NCBI RefSeq assembly: GCF_000829695.1
Contig: NZ_BBNN01000022.1
Span: 1-64,000, forward strand
Source: Streptomyces sp. NBRC 110035
GTDB lineage: Bacteria > Actinomycetota > Actinomycetes > Streptomycetales > Streptomycetaceae
Reading direction: 5' to 3'
DNA: 64,000 nucleotides
Made by a program: the position numbers and the translations under genes. Shown here piece after piece: positions 34,283 to 50,788 of the stretch. The notes under the pieces are model-generated. The model worked only from the letters and a program-made list of their open reading frames with translations, was not told the DNA's origin and did no database searches. Within the stretch, counting starts at the first letter, position 1. Each line of letters opens with the position of its first letter.

Positions 34283-37200
34283 GTGACTGAGACCGCCAGC
34301 CTCCCGACGTCCCGGAGCACCGGCCTTCCGCCCTCGTGGTGGGCACCGGCGCTGTCCCTCGCGGAACGACTCGCCGCCCCCGGCCTTCCCGGGGCGCCCG
34401 CCGGAGCCACCGCCGGACCCGCTCCCTGGGCCGCCGGGGACGCCGAGGGCTTCGCCCTGCGGCTGGCCGGTCTGGGCGTGGACGGGGCCACGGCCGCGGC
34501 ACTGGCCGCGGAGCCCGCGGCGCGGCTGGCCGCCCGTGCCCCGAAGCCCGACTGGGCACGGTATGCCGAGGCGGTCCTGGACCACGCCGCGGCGGCGCCG
34601 GTGGACACGCTCGCCCCGGGCGAGGGACCCGACGCCTTCGCTCCGGTCGTCCAGCCGCTGGTCGGCACCGCCACCGCGCGGCTGGCCGGGCTGCTGCCCG
34701 CGTTCCCGGACGCCGAACCGGCCGTGTGGCGGGAGGCGTTCGCACGGCGGCTGACGCACCAGCTGGTCCGGCAGGCGGCGCGGACCCTGGTCCGCGAACT
34801 CGACGCGGCGCGGCGCGCCGGGCGGCTGGCCGGGGCCGGCGCCCGCGAGCGGTTCGACGCCTTCACCGCCGCCGCGGCCACCCGGCAGGGCCTCGGGGCG
34901 CTGTTCGCCGCCTACCCGGTGCTGGCCCGGATGCTCGCGCAGACCGCCCTGGACGCGACGGGGGCCACGGCCGAACTGGCGGCCCGTTTCGCGGCCGACC
35001 GAAAGGACCTGGCCGCCGGACTCCTCGACGGACGCGCCCCGGGGCCGCTCGTCGGGGTGGACCTCGGCCGCGGGGACGCCCACCAGGGCAACCGGTCCGT
35101 CGCCGTCCTGCGCTTCGCCGGCGGCGACCGGCTGGTCTACAAGCCACGGCCGCTCGGCCAGCACGCGCTCCTCGACGACCTGGTGCACTGGCTGAACTGC
35201 AAGGTCCCCGGACTGGACCTGCGGACCCCGCGCAGCCTGCGCCGCGAGGCGTACGGCTGGCTCGAGTTCGTCGAGCACCGCTGGTGCCGGTCGGTGACCG
35301 AGACGGACGCGTTCTACCGGCGCCAGGGCGCGCTGCTGGCCCTGCTGTACGCGGTGGACGGCGCCGACATGCACTACGAGAACGTCATCGCCTGCGGCGA
35401 CCAGCCGGTTCTGGTGGACGCCGAGACGCTGCTGCACACCGGGCTCGCGCAGTCCACGACGGCGGGCGCCGACCCGGCGGCGGACGCGCTGCACGCCTCC
35501 GTGCACCGCACCTGCCTGCTGCCGCACCTGCTGATCGGCGAGCACGGGGCCCTCGACATCTCCGCGCTCGGCCGGTCCGCCGACGGCACCTACCCGAGCG
35601 AGGGCCTGCACTGGCGGGACAGCGGTCTGGACACCATGCGGGCCGTACGCGCCCCGCTCCTCAGTCCCGCGGCGCACAACCAGCCGCTGCCCGCCGGCCG
35701 CCCCCTGGAGGGCGCCGACCACCGGGCGGCCCTGTTGGAGGGGTTCCGCGCCGCGTACGCGGCGCTCGCCGCGCACGGCCGTGAACTGCTCGGCGACGAC
35801 GGCCCGCTGGCGGCCGGTGCCGACCGTCCCGCCCGGCTCATCGTCCGCTCCACCCGTCTGTACGCGACGCTGCTGGAGGAGTCGGCCCACCCGTCGCTGC
35901 TCGGCGACGCGCTCGCCCGGGAGGGCGTGTTCGCGGTGCTGTGGACCGAGTCCGGGCACGACGGGACACGGCAGCGGCTGATCGAGCACGAGACGGCGGC
36001 GCTGTGGCGCGGTGACGTGCCGCTCTTCACCCATCGGCCGTCGGGGACCGCGGTCCGGGCCGACGACGGCACGTGGCTGCCGGATGTGCTGCCGGTGTCG
36101 GGCGTGGCCGCGGTGCGGGAGAAGATCGCCCGGATGGACGAGGTCGACTGCCACGACCAGGAGTGGATCATCACGGCCACGCTCGCCGCCCGGGGCGCGG
36201 GCTCCCCGCTGGACCGGCCCAGGTCCGAACTGGTGGTGGAGCCGGTGCCCGCCGTCGCGCCCGACGCGTCCCGGCTGCTCGCCGCCGCGTGCGGGATCGC
36301 CGACGAGATCGCCGCCCGCGCGGTGCGTGAGGGCGGGCGGACCAACTGGCTCGGCCTGGAGCGGGTCTCCGGGCCGCACTGGGCGGTGCTGCCGATGGGC
36401 GCCGGACTCGCGCAGGGCTACTGCGGAGTGGCGCTGTTCCTGGCGCACACCGACGCACTGGCCGAGGCGGGCCGGTACGCCGCGCTCGCCCGGGAGGCCG
36501 TCCGCCCCCTGCCCGTCCTGCTGAAGGCGCTGGCGGACGAGCCCGAGCTGAGTGCGGCGGCGGGACCCGGCGCGTACGACGGTCTCGGCGGCGTCGTGTA
36601 CGCGGTGCTGCGTCTGTCGGCACTGCTCGGCCCGGACGTCGCGAAGTGCCTGCCGAACGCGCTCACCGCTCTCGGCCACGCCGCATCCGCGTGCTCCGAG
36701 CCCGGATTCGCCGGCGGTACGGCGGGAGCCCTGGCCGCCGCGGTCGCGGTGCACGAGGCGACCGGCGATCCGGCGGCGCTGGGGCTGGCGGACGCTCTGG
36801 CGGAGCGGCTGCTCGGCGCGGTGGCCGGAGGGGCCGCCGGCGCCAAGGGCGCCGTGCCGCCCGGTGCGGACCGGTGTGCCGCCGCCGCGCACGGCCTTCC
36901 GGCAGGTTTCGCCGACGGCGCCGCGGGCATCGCCTGGGCCCTGCTGCGGTACGCCGCACGCCGCCCCGGGGATGCCGCCGGGCATGCGGCCGCCGCCCGG
37001 ACACTGCTGGAGGCCGCGCTGCGCGGCACCGGGGCGGCGCCCGCGGACGTGTCCTGGTCCGGCGGACTCGCCGGTGCGGCGGCCGTCGCCGCCCACCTGT
37101 CCCCCGCGCCCTCCGTGTCCCCGGTCCCGGCCCGGCCCGCGGACGCCGGGGTCCGTCCCGACCTCAGCCTCGGGCGGGGCACGCTCGGCACGCTGGAAGC

Positions 37201-37432
37201 CCTGGCCGTAAGCGCCGGGAGGGGCGATTCGGCCGCCTCCGGCGAGCTCGCCCGGTGCGCGGGCCGGGCCCTCGCCCTCGTCGAGGCGCAGGGCCACCGA
37301 TGTGCCACCCCCGACCACGTCCCCTCCCCCGGGCTGCTCGACGGGCTGTCCGGCATCGGCTACGGGCTGCTCCGGCTGGCCCACCCCGGCACCGTCCCGT
37401 CCGTCCTGCTCCTGGCCCACCCCGACCACTGA
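34283..37432 (+). CDS. LanM-type lanthipeptide synthetase with degenerate cyclase domain
   Basis: The 1049-aa protein has the class II plan. The N-terminal DUF4135 dehydratase keeps its kinase-like motifs: GDAHQGNRSV, LVYKPRPL (near residue 285), DGADMHYENVI, LVDAETLL and RSTRLYATLLEES. The C-terminal LanC-like barrel is present but has lost every key residue. The usual AHG is ADG (Asp878), WCHG is WSGG (Ser926) and SLCHG is SLGRG (Gly964-Arg965). Those Cys and His residues bind zinc and drive thioether formation, so this protein should dehydrate Ser/Thr but not cyclise. The start is uncertain: GTG 34283 (TETASLPTSRS) has a weak Shine-Dalgarno, and an in-frame ATG lies at 34230. A Ser/Thr-rich small peptide follows. 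Confidence 0.85.
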   Translation: MTETASLPTSRSTGLPPSWWAPALSLAERLAAPGLPGAPAGATAGPAPWAAGDAEGFALRLAGLGVDGATAAALAAEPAARLAARAPKPDWARYAEAVLDHAAAAPVDTLAPGEGPDAFAPVVQPLVGTATARLAGLLPAFPDAEPAVWREAFARRLTHQLVRQAARTLVRELDAARRAGRLAGAGARERFDAFTAAAATRQGLGALFAAYPVLARMLAQTALDATGATAELAARFAADRKDLAAGLLDGRAPGPLVGVDLGRGDAHQGNRSVAVLRFAGGDRLVYKPRPLGQHALLDDLVHWLNCKVPGLDLRTPRSLRREAYGWLEFVEHRWCRSVTETDAFYRRQGALLALLYAVDGADMHYENVIACGDQPVLVDAETLLHTGLAQSTTAGADPAADALHASVHRTCLLPHLLIGEHGALDISALGRSADGTYPSEGLHWRDSGLDTMRAVRAPLLSPAAHNQPLPAGRPLEGADHRAALLEGFRAAYAALAAHGRELLGDDGPLAAGADRPARLIVRSTRLYATLLEESAHPSLLGDALAREGVFAVLWTESGHDGTRQRLIEHETAALWRGDVPLFTHRPSGTAVRADDGTWLPDVLPVSGVAAVREKIARMDEVDCHDQEWIITATLAARGAGSPLDRPRSELVVEPVPAVAPDASRLLAAACGIADEIAARAVREGGRTNWLGLERVSGPHWAVLPMGAGLAQGYCGVALFLAHTDALAEAGRYAALAREAVRPLPVLLKALADEPELSAAAGPGAYDGLGGVVYAVLRLSALLGPDVAKCLPNALTALGHAASACSEPGFAGGTAGALAAAVAVHEATGDPAALGLADALAERLLGAVAGGAAGAKGAVPPGADRCAAAAHGLPAGFADGAAGIAWALLRYAARRPGDAAGHAAAARTLLEAALRGTGAAPADVSWSGGLAGAAAVAAHLSPAPSVSPVPARPADAGVRPDLSLGRGTLGTLEALAVSAGRGDSAASGELARCAGRALALVEAQGHRCATPDHVPSPGLLDGLSGIGYGLLRLAHPGTVPSVLLLAHPDH

Positions 37433-37481
37433 CCGGTAAGGCACCCGCGTTCCTCGGCCCCATGGCATCTCCACCTCCGCC

Positions 37482-37498
37482 CCGTACCTGCCGTACGG
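37482..37498. promoter_or_regulatory. Inverted repeat before small peptide gene
   Basis: CCGTAC-CTGCC-GTACGG is a 6-bp inverted repeat, 24 bp before the ATG at 37522 and just upstream of the Shine-Dalgarno. It may be an operator or an RNA structure that adjusts peptide output relative to LanM. Confidence 0.4.
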
Positions 37499-37521
37499 AA
37501 AACAGAAGGGGAAGACCTTTC

Positions 37522-37719
37522 ATGGATCAGCACCTCGCCACCACCGCCGCCGACTCCGCCCGGCACACCGCCGACGAGCAGGACGCGGCGGGCGGGATCA
37601 CGCTCACCGGCCGCAACCGGGCCTGCGCCCGCGCCCGGGTCCTGGCCGGGATGGTGCTGACCAGCGGCATCGTCGTCACGCTGAGCACCCTGGACACCTC
37701 GGTCTCCGCGCCGGGCTGA
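37522..37719 (+). CDS. Candidate RiPP precursor peptide (65 aa)
   Basis: The ORF starts 89 bp after LanM in the same direction, has a good Shine-Dalgarno (AGAAGGGGAAG) and ends at a strong hairpin. The peptide begins MDQHLATTAADSARHTADEQ and contains DAAGG-ITLTG, a GG motif like those where class II leaders are cut. The remaining 40 residues hold ten Ser/Thr (for example VLTSGIVVTLSTLDTSVSAP) but a single Cys in NRACARARV. A Cys-poor core next to a LanM with a dead cyclase fits a linear dehydrated peptide. The stretch VLAGMVLTSGIVVTLSTL is also hydrophobic enough for a membrane helix, so a small membrane protein is the main alternative. Confidence 0.6.
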   Translation: MDQHLATTAADSARHTADEQDAAGGITLTGRNRACARARVLAGMVLTSGIVVTLSTLDTSVSAPG

Positions 37720-37746
37720 CCCCGCACGGTTGTCACGTCGGGTGAG

Positions 37747-37775
37747 GGCGCGGGACCGCCGGGCGGTCCCGCGCC
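37747..37775 (+). terminator. Hairpin ending LanM-peptide transcript
   Basis: GGCGCGGGACCGC pairs perfectly with its complement (13 bp) around CGG, 28 bp beyond the peptide stop. It supports LanM and the peptide as one transcription unit. Confidence 0.72.
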
Positions 37776-37850
37776 GCGGCGCGTCCGGCGGTTCTCCGTC
37801 GGGGTCGCGATCTGCCCCGGGCCCCGGCTTGCCGATTATCATCTGCGTCC

Positions 37851-40763
37851 ATGCGTTCCCATGCGCCTTTCCTCGTCGGGCGGGACCCCCAACTCACCCT
37901 GCTCGAACGTGCCATGGCCCAGGCGAGACAGGGGCGCGGCGGCGTCGTCTTCCTGATCGGCGAGGCCGGAGTGGGCAAGTCGCGGCTCGCGGCACAGGCC
38001 GTGGGCGGTGCGCTGGGCTCCGGTATGCGGGTACTGCGCGGCCGCAGCAGCACCACGGGGCCCGCCGTGCCGTTCCGGCCGCTCACCGAGGCGCTGATGT
38101 CGCTGTTCCGCAGCGGCGAGCCCCTCGACGACCTGGCCCTCGGTCCCTACCGGCCGGTCCTCGGGCGGCTGATACCCGACTGGGACACCGGGGAGCGCGA
38201 GAGCAGTTCCATGGTGATCCTGGGTGAGGCGGTGCTGCGTCTGCTGCTGGCCGCCGGGCGCGGGCAGGGCCAGTTGCTGCTGCTGGAGGACCTGCACGAC
38301 GCCGACCCCGAGACGCTCGGCGTCCTCGAGTACCTGGTGGACAACCTGGAGTACACACCGGTCCTGCTGCTGGCCACCGTGCGGACCGATTTCAGCGACG
38401 CCCTGGACCTGGCGCAGTCCGCCCGCCGCCGGGGCGTCGCGACCCTGGCCGAACTGCCGCCGCTGACCCGGCCCCAGGTGGACGAGATGACGGCGGCGCA
38501 GCTGGGGGCCGACGGTCCGGGGGACGTGCCGGCGGCGGTGCTGGACCGCCTGTGGGAGGACAGCGCGGGCAGTCCGTACCTGGTCGAGGAACTGCTCCAG
38601 TCCATGATCGGGGCCGGGACGCTGGTGCAGGGCACCGACGGCTGGCGGGCGGTCGGCGATCTGCGCCGTGACGTTTCCTCGACGCTGGCCCGGGGCATCC
38701 TGAGGCGCATCGACCGGCTCGGCACGCAGGGTCTGACCCTGCTGTCGGCCGCCGCCGTCCTGGGCCGCCGCTTCCCCCTCACCGTGCTCCAGCGCATGAC
38801 CGGTGCCGACGACCGGGCGCTGCTCGGCCATCTGCACGCGGGCGTCGCCGCCCGGCTGGTCGTCCCCGACGAGCCCGCTCCCGACTGGTACTCCTTCCGC
38901 CACTCCCCCACCGTCGAGGCCCTGTTCACACAGATGACGCCGGGGCAGCGGGCGGACCTGGCCAGGCGGGGAGCACGGGCCGTCGAGGAGCTCCATCCGG
39001 GTCTCGAAGGCGACTGGTGCGCGCTGGCGGCCGGGCTGCGCTGCGAGGCCGGGGACCGTGTGGAGGCGGGGCTGCTGTACGCGGACGCCGGCGGGCGGGC
39101 CCTGGCGGCGGGCGCCCTGGGCTCCGCCGTGACGCTGCTCAGCCGGGCCGAGGGCCTGCTGGCCGACGCCGGCGATCCGCAGGCGCGGGCCTCGGTGCTG
39201 GAGAACCTGCTGCCCGCGCTCGCGGAGGCCGGCGACTTCGCCCGCGCCCTCGACCTGGCCGAGGACCTGCACGCGCTGGGCGGCGCCGGGCTGAGCGCCG
39301 TACGGCTGGCCACGCTGCACGCCCGGCTGGCCAAGGTGGCCCACACGGCGGGGCGGTGGAGCGACGGCAACCGGCAGATCGACCGGGCGCGCGAGGTCCT
39401 GGCGACGGCCCCGGACGAGGCGACGGAGGCGTCCGTCGACGTCACGGCCGCCTACCTCGCCCTGGACACGCCGGGGTCGGACCGCACCCAGCACGCGGAG
39501 AAGCTGGCCCGGTCGGCGGCCGACACCGCCGAGCGCCACGGCCTGCCCGTGGTCGCCTGCCAGGCCCGGGAACTGCTCGCCACCGTCGCCCGCGAGCGGG
39601 ACCCGGAGGAGTCCGCGGCGATGCTCCAGCAGGCCCTGGCGACGGCGGAGCGGCACCGGCTGCCCCTGCAGCGCATGTACGCGGCCACCCGCATGGGCGG
39701 CAACACCTGGCTCGCCGAGGGCGACACCTCCGGTCTGCTGGCGGCCCGCGAGGAGGCGCTGCGGCTCGGCTCGGTGAGCATCGTGCACACGGTGGACGGC
39801 ATCCTCATCCTGGACGCGGTGCTGCGCGGCGACCACGAGAGCGCGCGGTCGGCGGCGGACGACTGCCTGGCCGTGGTGCGGCGGCTGCGCCTGGCACCCG
39901 CCGTGCGGTACGTCCTGATGGCGCGGGCCGCCCTGGAGGCGCACCGCGCGGACCGGGCGGCGATGGAGACGGCCCTGGCGGCGTTCACCGAGTGGGACGG
40001 CGCCGGTTCGCAGGAGGAGCCGCTCAGCCTCGGCCTGGCCCGCGCCTTCTGTGCGCTGCTGGAGGAGGACCGCGACCTGGCGCGCGCGGAGCTGCGGTCG
40101 ATGCAGGAACTGGAGGCGGGCAACCCCTCCACCTACCACCTCGGCGGCACCCACGGCCTGGTGCTGCTGCTGGACGTGCTCGCCGGTGACGCGGGGCGGG
40201 CGCGGCACGAGGAGATCACCGCCACCGCGATGGCCCGGATGCGCTGGAACCGCCAGTTCGTGCTGCTCGCCGACGCCGTGCTGCTGGGCCGGGAGGGCGC
40301 GGGGCCGCGCGCGGCGGCGGCGGTGGAGTCGGCACTGGAGGTGGCACGGCCCTACCCGCTCGCCCGGCATCTGGGGCTGCGGCTGATCGCGGACGCGGGG
40401 TACCGGGACGGCTGGGGCGATCCGGTGGGCTGGCTGCGGCGGGCCGAGCACTACTTCCACGAGCGGGACGTCGCGGCCGTCACCGGCGCCTGCCGGGCGG
40501 GGCTGCGCAGGCTCGGCGCCCCGGTGCACCAGCATCGCTCCGGCACCAGCCGGATCCCGGAGAAGCTGCGCGCGCAGGGCGTGACCGTCCGGGAGTTCGA
40601 CGTGTTCCGGCTGCTCGCGGAGCGGCTCAGCAACAAGGACATCGCCGACCGTCTGTTCATCTCGCCCCGCACGGCGGAGAAGCACATCGCGAGCCTCATC
40701 GCCAAGACGGGGTCGGCCAACCGCGCGGACCTGTGCGCGCGGTCGGCCGCCTTCGGGGGGTAG
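37851..40763 (+). CDS. LAL-type LuxR transcriptional regulator
   Basis: The 970-aa protein has an N-terminal ATPase with Walker A GEAGVGKSRL (about residue 40) and Walker B-like LLLLEDLHDAD. A long TPR-like helical middle follows, then a C-terminal LuxR helix-turn-helix (VREFDVFRLLAERLSNKDIA, SPRTAEKHIASLI). Large LAL regulators are typical pathway-specific activators of Streptomyces NRPS and PKS clusters. It is monocistronic and tail-to-tail with the MFS gene. I saw no TTA codon, so no bldA dependence is evident. Confidence 0.92.
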   Translation: MRSHAPFLVGRDPQLTLLERAMAQARQGRGGVVFLIGEAGVGKSRLAAQAVGGALGSGMRVLRGRSSTTGPAVPFRPLTEALMSLFRSGEPLDDLALGPYRPVLGRLIPDWDTGERESSSMVILGEAVLRLLLAAGRGQGQLLLLEDLHDADPETLGVLEYLVDNLEYTPVLLLATVRTDFSDALDLAQSARRRGVATLAELPPLTRPQVDEMTAAQLGADGPGDVPAAVLDRLWEDSAGSPYLVEELLQSMIGAGTLVQGTDGWRAVGDLRRDVSSTLARGILRRIDRLGTQGLTLLSAAAVLGRRFPLTVLQRMTGADDRALLGHLHAGVAARLVVPDEPAPDWYSFRHSPTVEALFTQMTPGQRADLARRGARAVEELHPGLEGDWCALAAGLRCEAGDRVEAGLLYADAGGRALAAGALGSAVTLLSRAEGLLADAGDPQARASVLENLLPALAEAGDFARALDLAEDLHALGGAGLSAVRLATLHARLAKVAHTAGRWSDGNRQIDRAREVLATAPDEATEASVDVTAAYLALDTPGSDRTQHAEKLARSAADTAERHGLPVVACQARELLATVARERDPEESAAMLQQALATAERHRLPLQRMYAATRMGGNTWLAEGDTSGLLAAREEALRLGSVSIVHTVDGILILDAVLRGDHESARSAADDCLAVVRRLRLAPAVRYVLMARAALEAHRADRAAMETALAAFTEWDGAGSQEEPLSLGLARAFCALLEEDRDLARAELRSMQELEAGNPSTYHLGGTHGLVLLLDVLAGDAGRARHEEITATAMARMRWNRQFVLLADAVLLGREGAGPRAAAAVESALEVARPYPLARHLGLRLIADAGYRDGWGDPVGWLRRAEHYFHERDVAAVTGACRAGLRRLGAPVHQHRSGTSRIPEKLRAQGVTVREFDVFRLLAERLSNKDIADRLFISPRTAEKHIASLIAKTGSANRADLCARSAAFGG

Positions 40764-40773
40764 GGCGCGTCGG

Positions 40774-42024
40774 CTACCGCATCTCGCGCACCGCCCTGGA
40801 CCCCAGCACCGCCAGGCCCGTCGCGGCGAGCACCAGGGCCACCACACCGAACAGGGCGAACGTGTCCTTCCCGGCCAGTGCCCCGCACAGGATCAGCGAC
40901 AGCGGGGCCACGGCGTAACCGAGGACCATGTCGACGGAGACGACGCGGCTGAGCACCTCCTGGGGGATGTTGCGCTGGATCCAGCTCAGTCCGAACACGC
41001 CCTGGAAGCCGATGGCGAAGCCCATCGCGAGGACGGTCGCCACGACGACCGGAGTGCTGTGCACCAGGCCCAGGACGGCCATCCCCGCGCCGAGCCAGCC
41101 CGCCAGCGCGGCCACCAGCAGACCGACCCTGGGCCGCCCGCCGACGGCGCCTCCGACGAGGGTGCCGAGCACGGCTCCCCCGGCGAGGGAGCCGTTGAGC
41201 ACGCCGAGCGTCGCCGAGCCGCCGCGCAGCACCTGGTCGGCCAGGGTCGCGAAGCCGACCGTGAAGGGCCCGGCGTAGCAGAAGTTGACGGCGGTGTCGA
41301 GGGCGACGACGGTCCGCAGCCGCGGGTCGCGCGCGGTGTAGGTGACGCCCTCGCGGATGCGGGCGGCGAGGGACGCCCGTTCCTTCACCGCGCCGGCGGG
41401 GGTTTCGCGGGCCGCCGCGGGACGGGTGCGGACGCGCGCCACGCACAGGCCGCACAGGGCGAAGCAGACCGCGTCGACGAGGAAGGCGATCGGCGCCCGG
41501 GTCAGGGCGATGACCAGGCCGCCGACGGCCGGGCCGACGACGGCGGCGGTCCGCGCGCCGACCCCCATCAGCGCGTTGGCCGGGGTGAGCAGTCCGTCGT
41601 CCACGACCGAGGGCAGGATGGAGACGCGCGCCGGCTGGAAGAAGGCGTCGACGGTGCCGAAGGCGGCGGCCGCGGCGCACAGCATCCACACCGTCAGGTG
41701 TCCGCCCAGTCCGGCGAATCCGACGGCCGCCATCAGCACCGCCCGCGTCCAGCTGGACGCGACCATCAGGGCGCGCGGCGACCAGGAGTCGCTGAGGCTG
41801 CCGCCCACCAGGGTGAACAGGGCCCGGGGTACGGCCTGGAAGGCCAGGACGTAGCCGAGGGTGAGGGTGGATCCGGTCAGGCCGAGGGTGATCCAGGAGA
41901 ACGCGACGACGCTGAAGCCGTCTCCGAGCAGGGACAGCGACTGTCCCGTCCACAGGAGGCGGAAGGAACGGTGCCGGGCGGGTGCCCACAGCCGCGGACC
42001 GGCGCCGGTGAGGGTGGTGGCCAT
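40774..42024 (-). CDS. MFS transporter, probable product exporter
   Basis: The 416-aa protein has about twelve hydrophobic segments and an MFS start (FRLLWTGQSLSLLGDGFSVV) with motifs typical of the drug:H+ efflux group (LGYVLAFQAVPRALFTLVGG; VGPAVGGLVIALTRAPIAFL). It probably exports the cluster product across the cytoplasmic membrane and may give self-resistance. The ATG at 42024 is chosen because the upstream frame is Arg/Pro-rich. It is the last gene of the SDR-independent NRPS-P450-MFS block, 29 bp after the P450 stop. Confidence 0.85.
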   Translation of the reverse strand: MATTLTGAGPRLWAPARHRSFRLLWTGQSLSLLGDGFSVVAFSWITLGLTGSTLTLGYVLAFQAVPRALFTLVGGSLSDSWSPRALMVASSWTRAVLMAAVGFAGLGGHLTVWMLCAAAAAFGTVDAFFQPARVSILPSVVDDGLLTPANALMGVGARTAAVVGPAVGGLVIALTRAPIAFLVDAVCFALCGLCVARVRTRPAAARETPAGAVKERASLAARIREGVTYTARDPRLRTVVALDTAVNFCYAGPFTVGFATLADQVLRGGSATLGVLNGSLAGGAVLGTLVGGAVGGRPRVGLLVAALAGWLGAGMAVLGLVHSTPVVVATVLAMGFAIGFQGVFGLSWIQRNIPQEVLSRVVSVDMVLGYAVAPLSLILCGALAGKDTFALFGVVALVLAATGLAVLGSRAVREMR

Positions 42025-42053
42025 GGTGTGCCTTTCGTCGGACCGGGGCCCGG

Positions 42054-43285
42054 TCAGTAGTGCACGGGCAGGGCGGTGAGGCCGCGGTTGAGCAGGGAGG
42101 GCTGCCAGGCCAGGCCCCCGGGGTCGGCGAGGGTGAGGCCGGGGTGGTCGCACACGAGCGTCCGTACGACGGTCACGGCCACCAGCCGGGCCAGGGCCGC
42201 GCCGATGCAGAAGTGGGCGCCGAAGCCGAAGCCGAGGTGGGTGGCGCAGGAGCGGCGGACGTCGAACCGGCCGGGGTCGGGGAAGCGGGCCGGGTCGCGG
42301 TTGGCGGCGGCGGTCACCAGGAAGATCCGGTCCCCGGCCCGCAGGGTGCGGCCGTCGAGGTCGAGGTCGCGGGCGGCGGTGCGGATGGACATCTTCGACG
42401 GGCCGTCCAGCCGCAGGGTCTCCTCCACCGCCCCCTGGGCCAGTTCGGGCTCCGCCCGGACGGCGGCCAGCTGGTCGGGGCGGGTGAGCAGGGCCAGGAC
42501 GGTGTTGGCGATGAGGTTGCTGGTGGTCTCCCCGCCGGCGAACGCCATCTGGGTGAGCATCCCGACGAACTCCTCCTCGCCGACCGAGTCGCCGATCCGC
42601 CCCTCCCCCAGCACCTGGCTGATCAGGTCGTGGCCCGGTTCGGCGCGGCGCCGGGCGACGAGGGCGCCGAGGTAGTCCTCCAGGCTCACCAGCGCCTGGA
42701 GGGAGGCCCGGTACTCGCTCTCCTCCTGGGCTGTGCCGAGGACGAGGTCGGCGACGCGGGTGTTCCAGTACCAGAAGGAGGGCGCGTCGGCGGGCGGGAT
42801 GCCGAGCCAGCGGGCGAACACCAGGGCGGGCAGCGGCTTGGCGACGCCGGACAGGAGGTCGCCGGTACCGCCGGGCACGGCCTTGCGGGCGAGGACGGCG
42901 CGGGTCGCCTTCTCGGTGAAGGCGCGGTAGCGGGCCACGGCGCGGGCGGCGAACGCCTCCTGGAAGACCCGGCGCAGCCTGCGGTGCTGGGGAGGGTCGT
43001 TGAAGACCATCCAGCGCGCGAGGATGCCGAAGGCCCGTTCGGCATCCTCGCGGGCGCCCTGCGGGACGGCGTCCATCAGCGGCCGTACCCGGTCGGCGGA
43101 GACCGCGGGGTCGCGCAGGCAGCTCATCACCTGCTCGTAGCCGGTGACGAGCCAGGCGTGGTGCAGCGGGCTCCAGCGGACGGGGGCCTGCTCGCGCAGG
43201 GCGTCGAGGTGGTCGTAGGGGTCGGCGATCATGTCCGGGGAGAGCAGGTAGCGCTCGGCGAGGACGGGGGCGGGGGCATGGGTGG

Positions 43286-43289
<4 letters not shown>
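42054..43289 (-). CDS. Cytochrome P450
   Basis: The 411-aa protein is a complete bacterial P450: [18 protein letters not shown] in the C-helix region, the I-helix oxygen-binding motif [18 protein letters not shown] of the ExxR region and the heme ligand loop [15 protein letters not shown] (Cys). It should hydroxylate or cross-link an amino acid or the peptide product, using external ferredoxin and reductase that are not encoded here. Its ATG overlaps the NRPS-B stop (TGATG), so it is co-translated with the NRPS. Confidence 0.93.
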
Positions 43290-50608
<7,319 letters not shown>

Positions 50609-50788
50609 GAGGGCACTCCGATCTCGGTTCTGGGAGAGGAAGTCGGTGAGGGGTGGGGCCGCGCGGACGCCGGGCGGCGGCTGACGGGTGGCCGGCGGGG
50701 CCGGCCGTCCCGGCGGCCGGCCGGACGGGCCCGGCGGCTGACGCGGGCCCGGCGGGGCGGGCCGAAGCGGACCGGGCGGCGCGGAGGG

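Noticed and set aside
33653..37474. 1273-codon leftward open frame opposite LanM
   Set aside because: It mirrors the LanM codons, has a repetitive Gln/Arg/Gly composition, and lacks a Shine-Dalgarno or motif.
37851..40763. bldA control of the LAL regulator through TTA codons
   Set aside because: No in-frame TTA codon was seen in the gene on reading through it.
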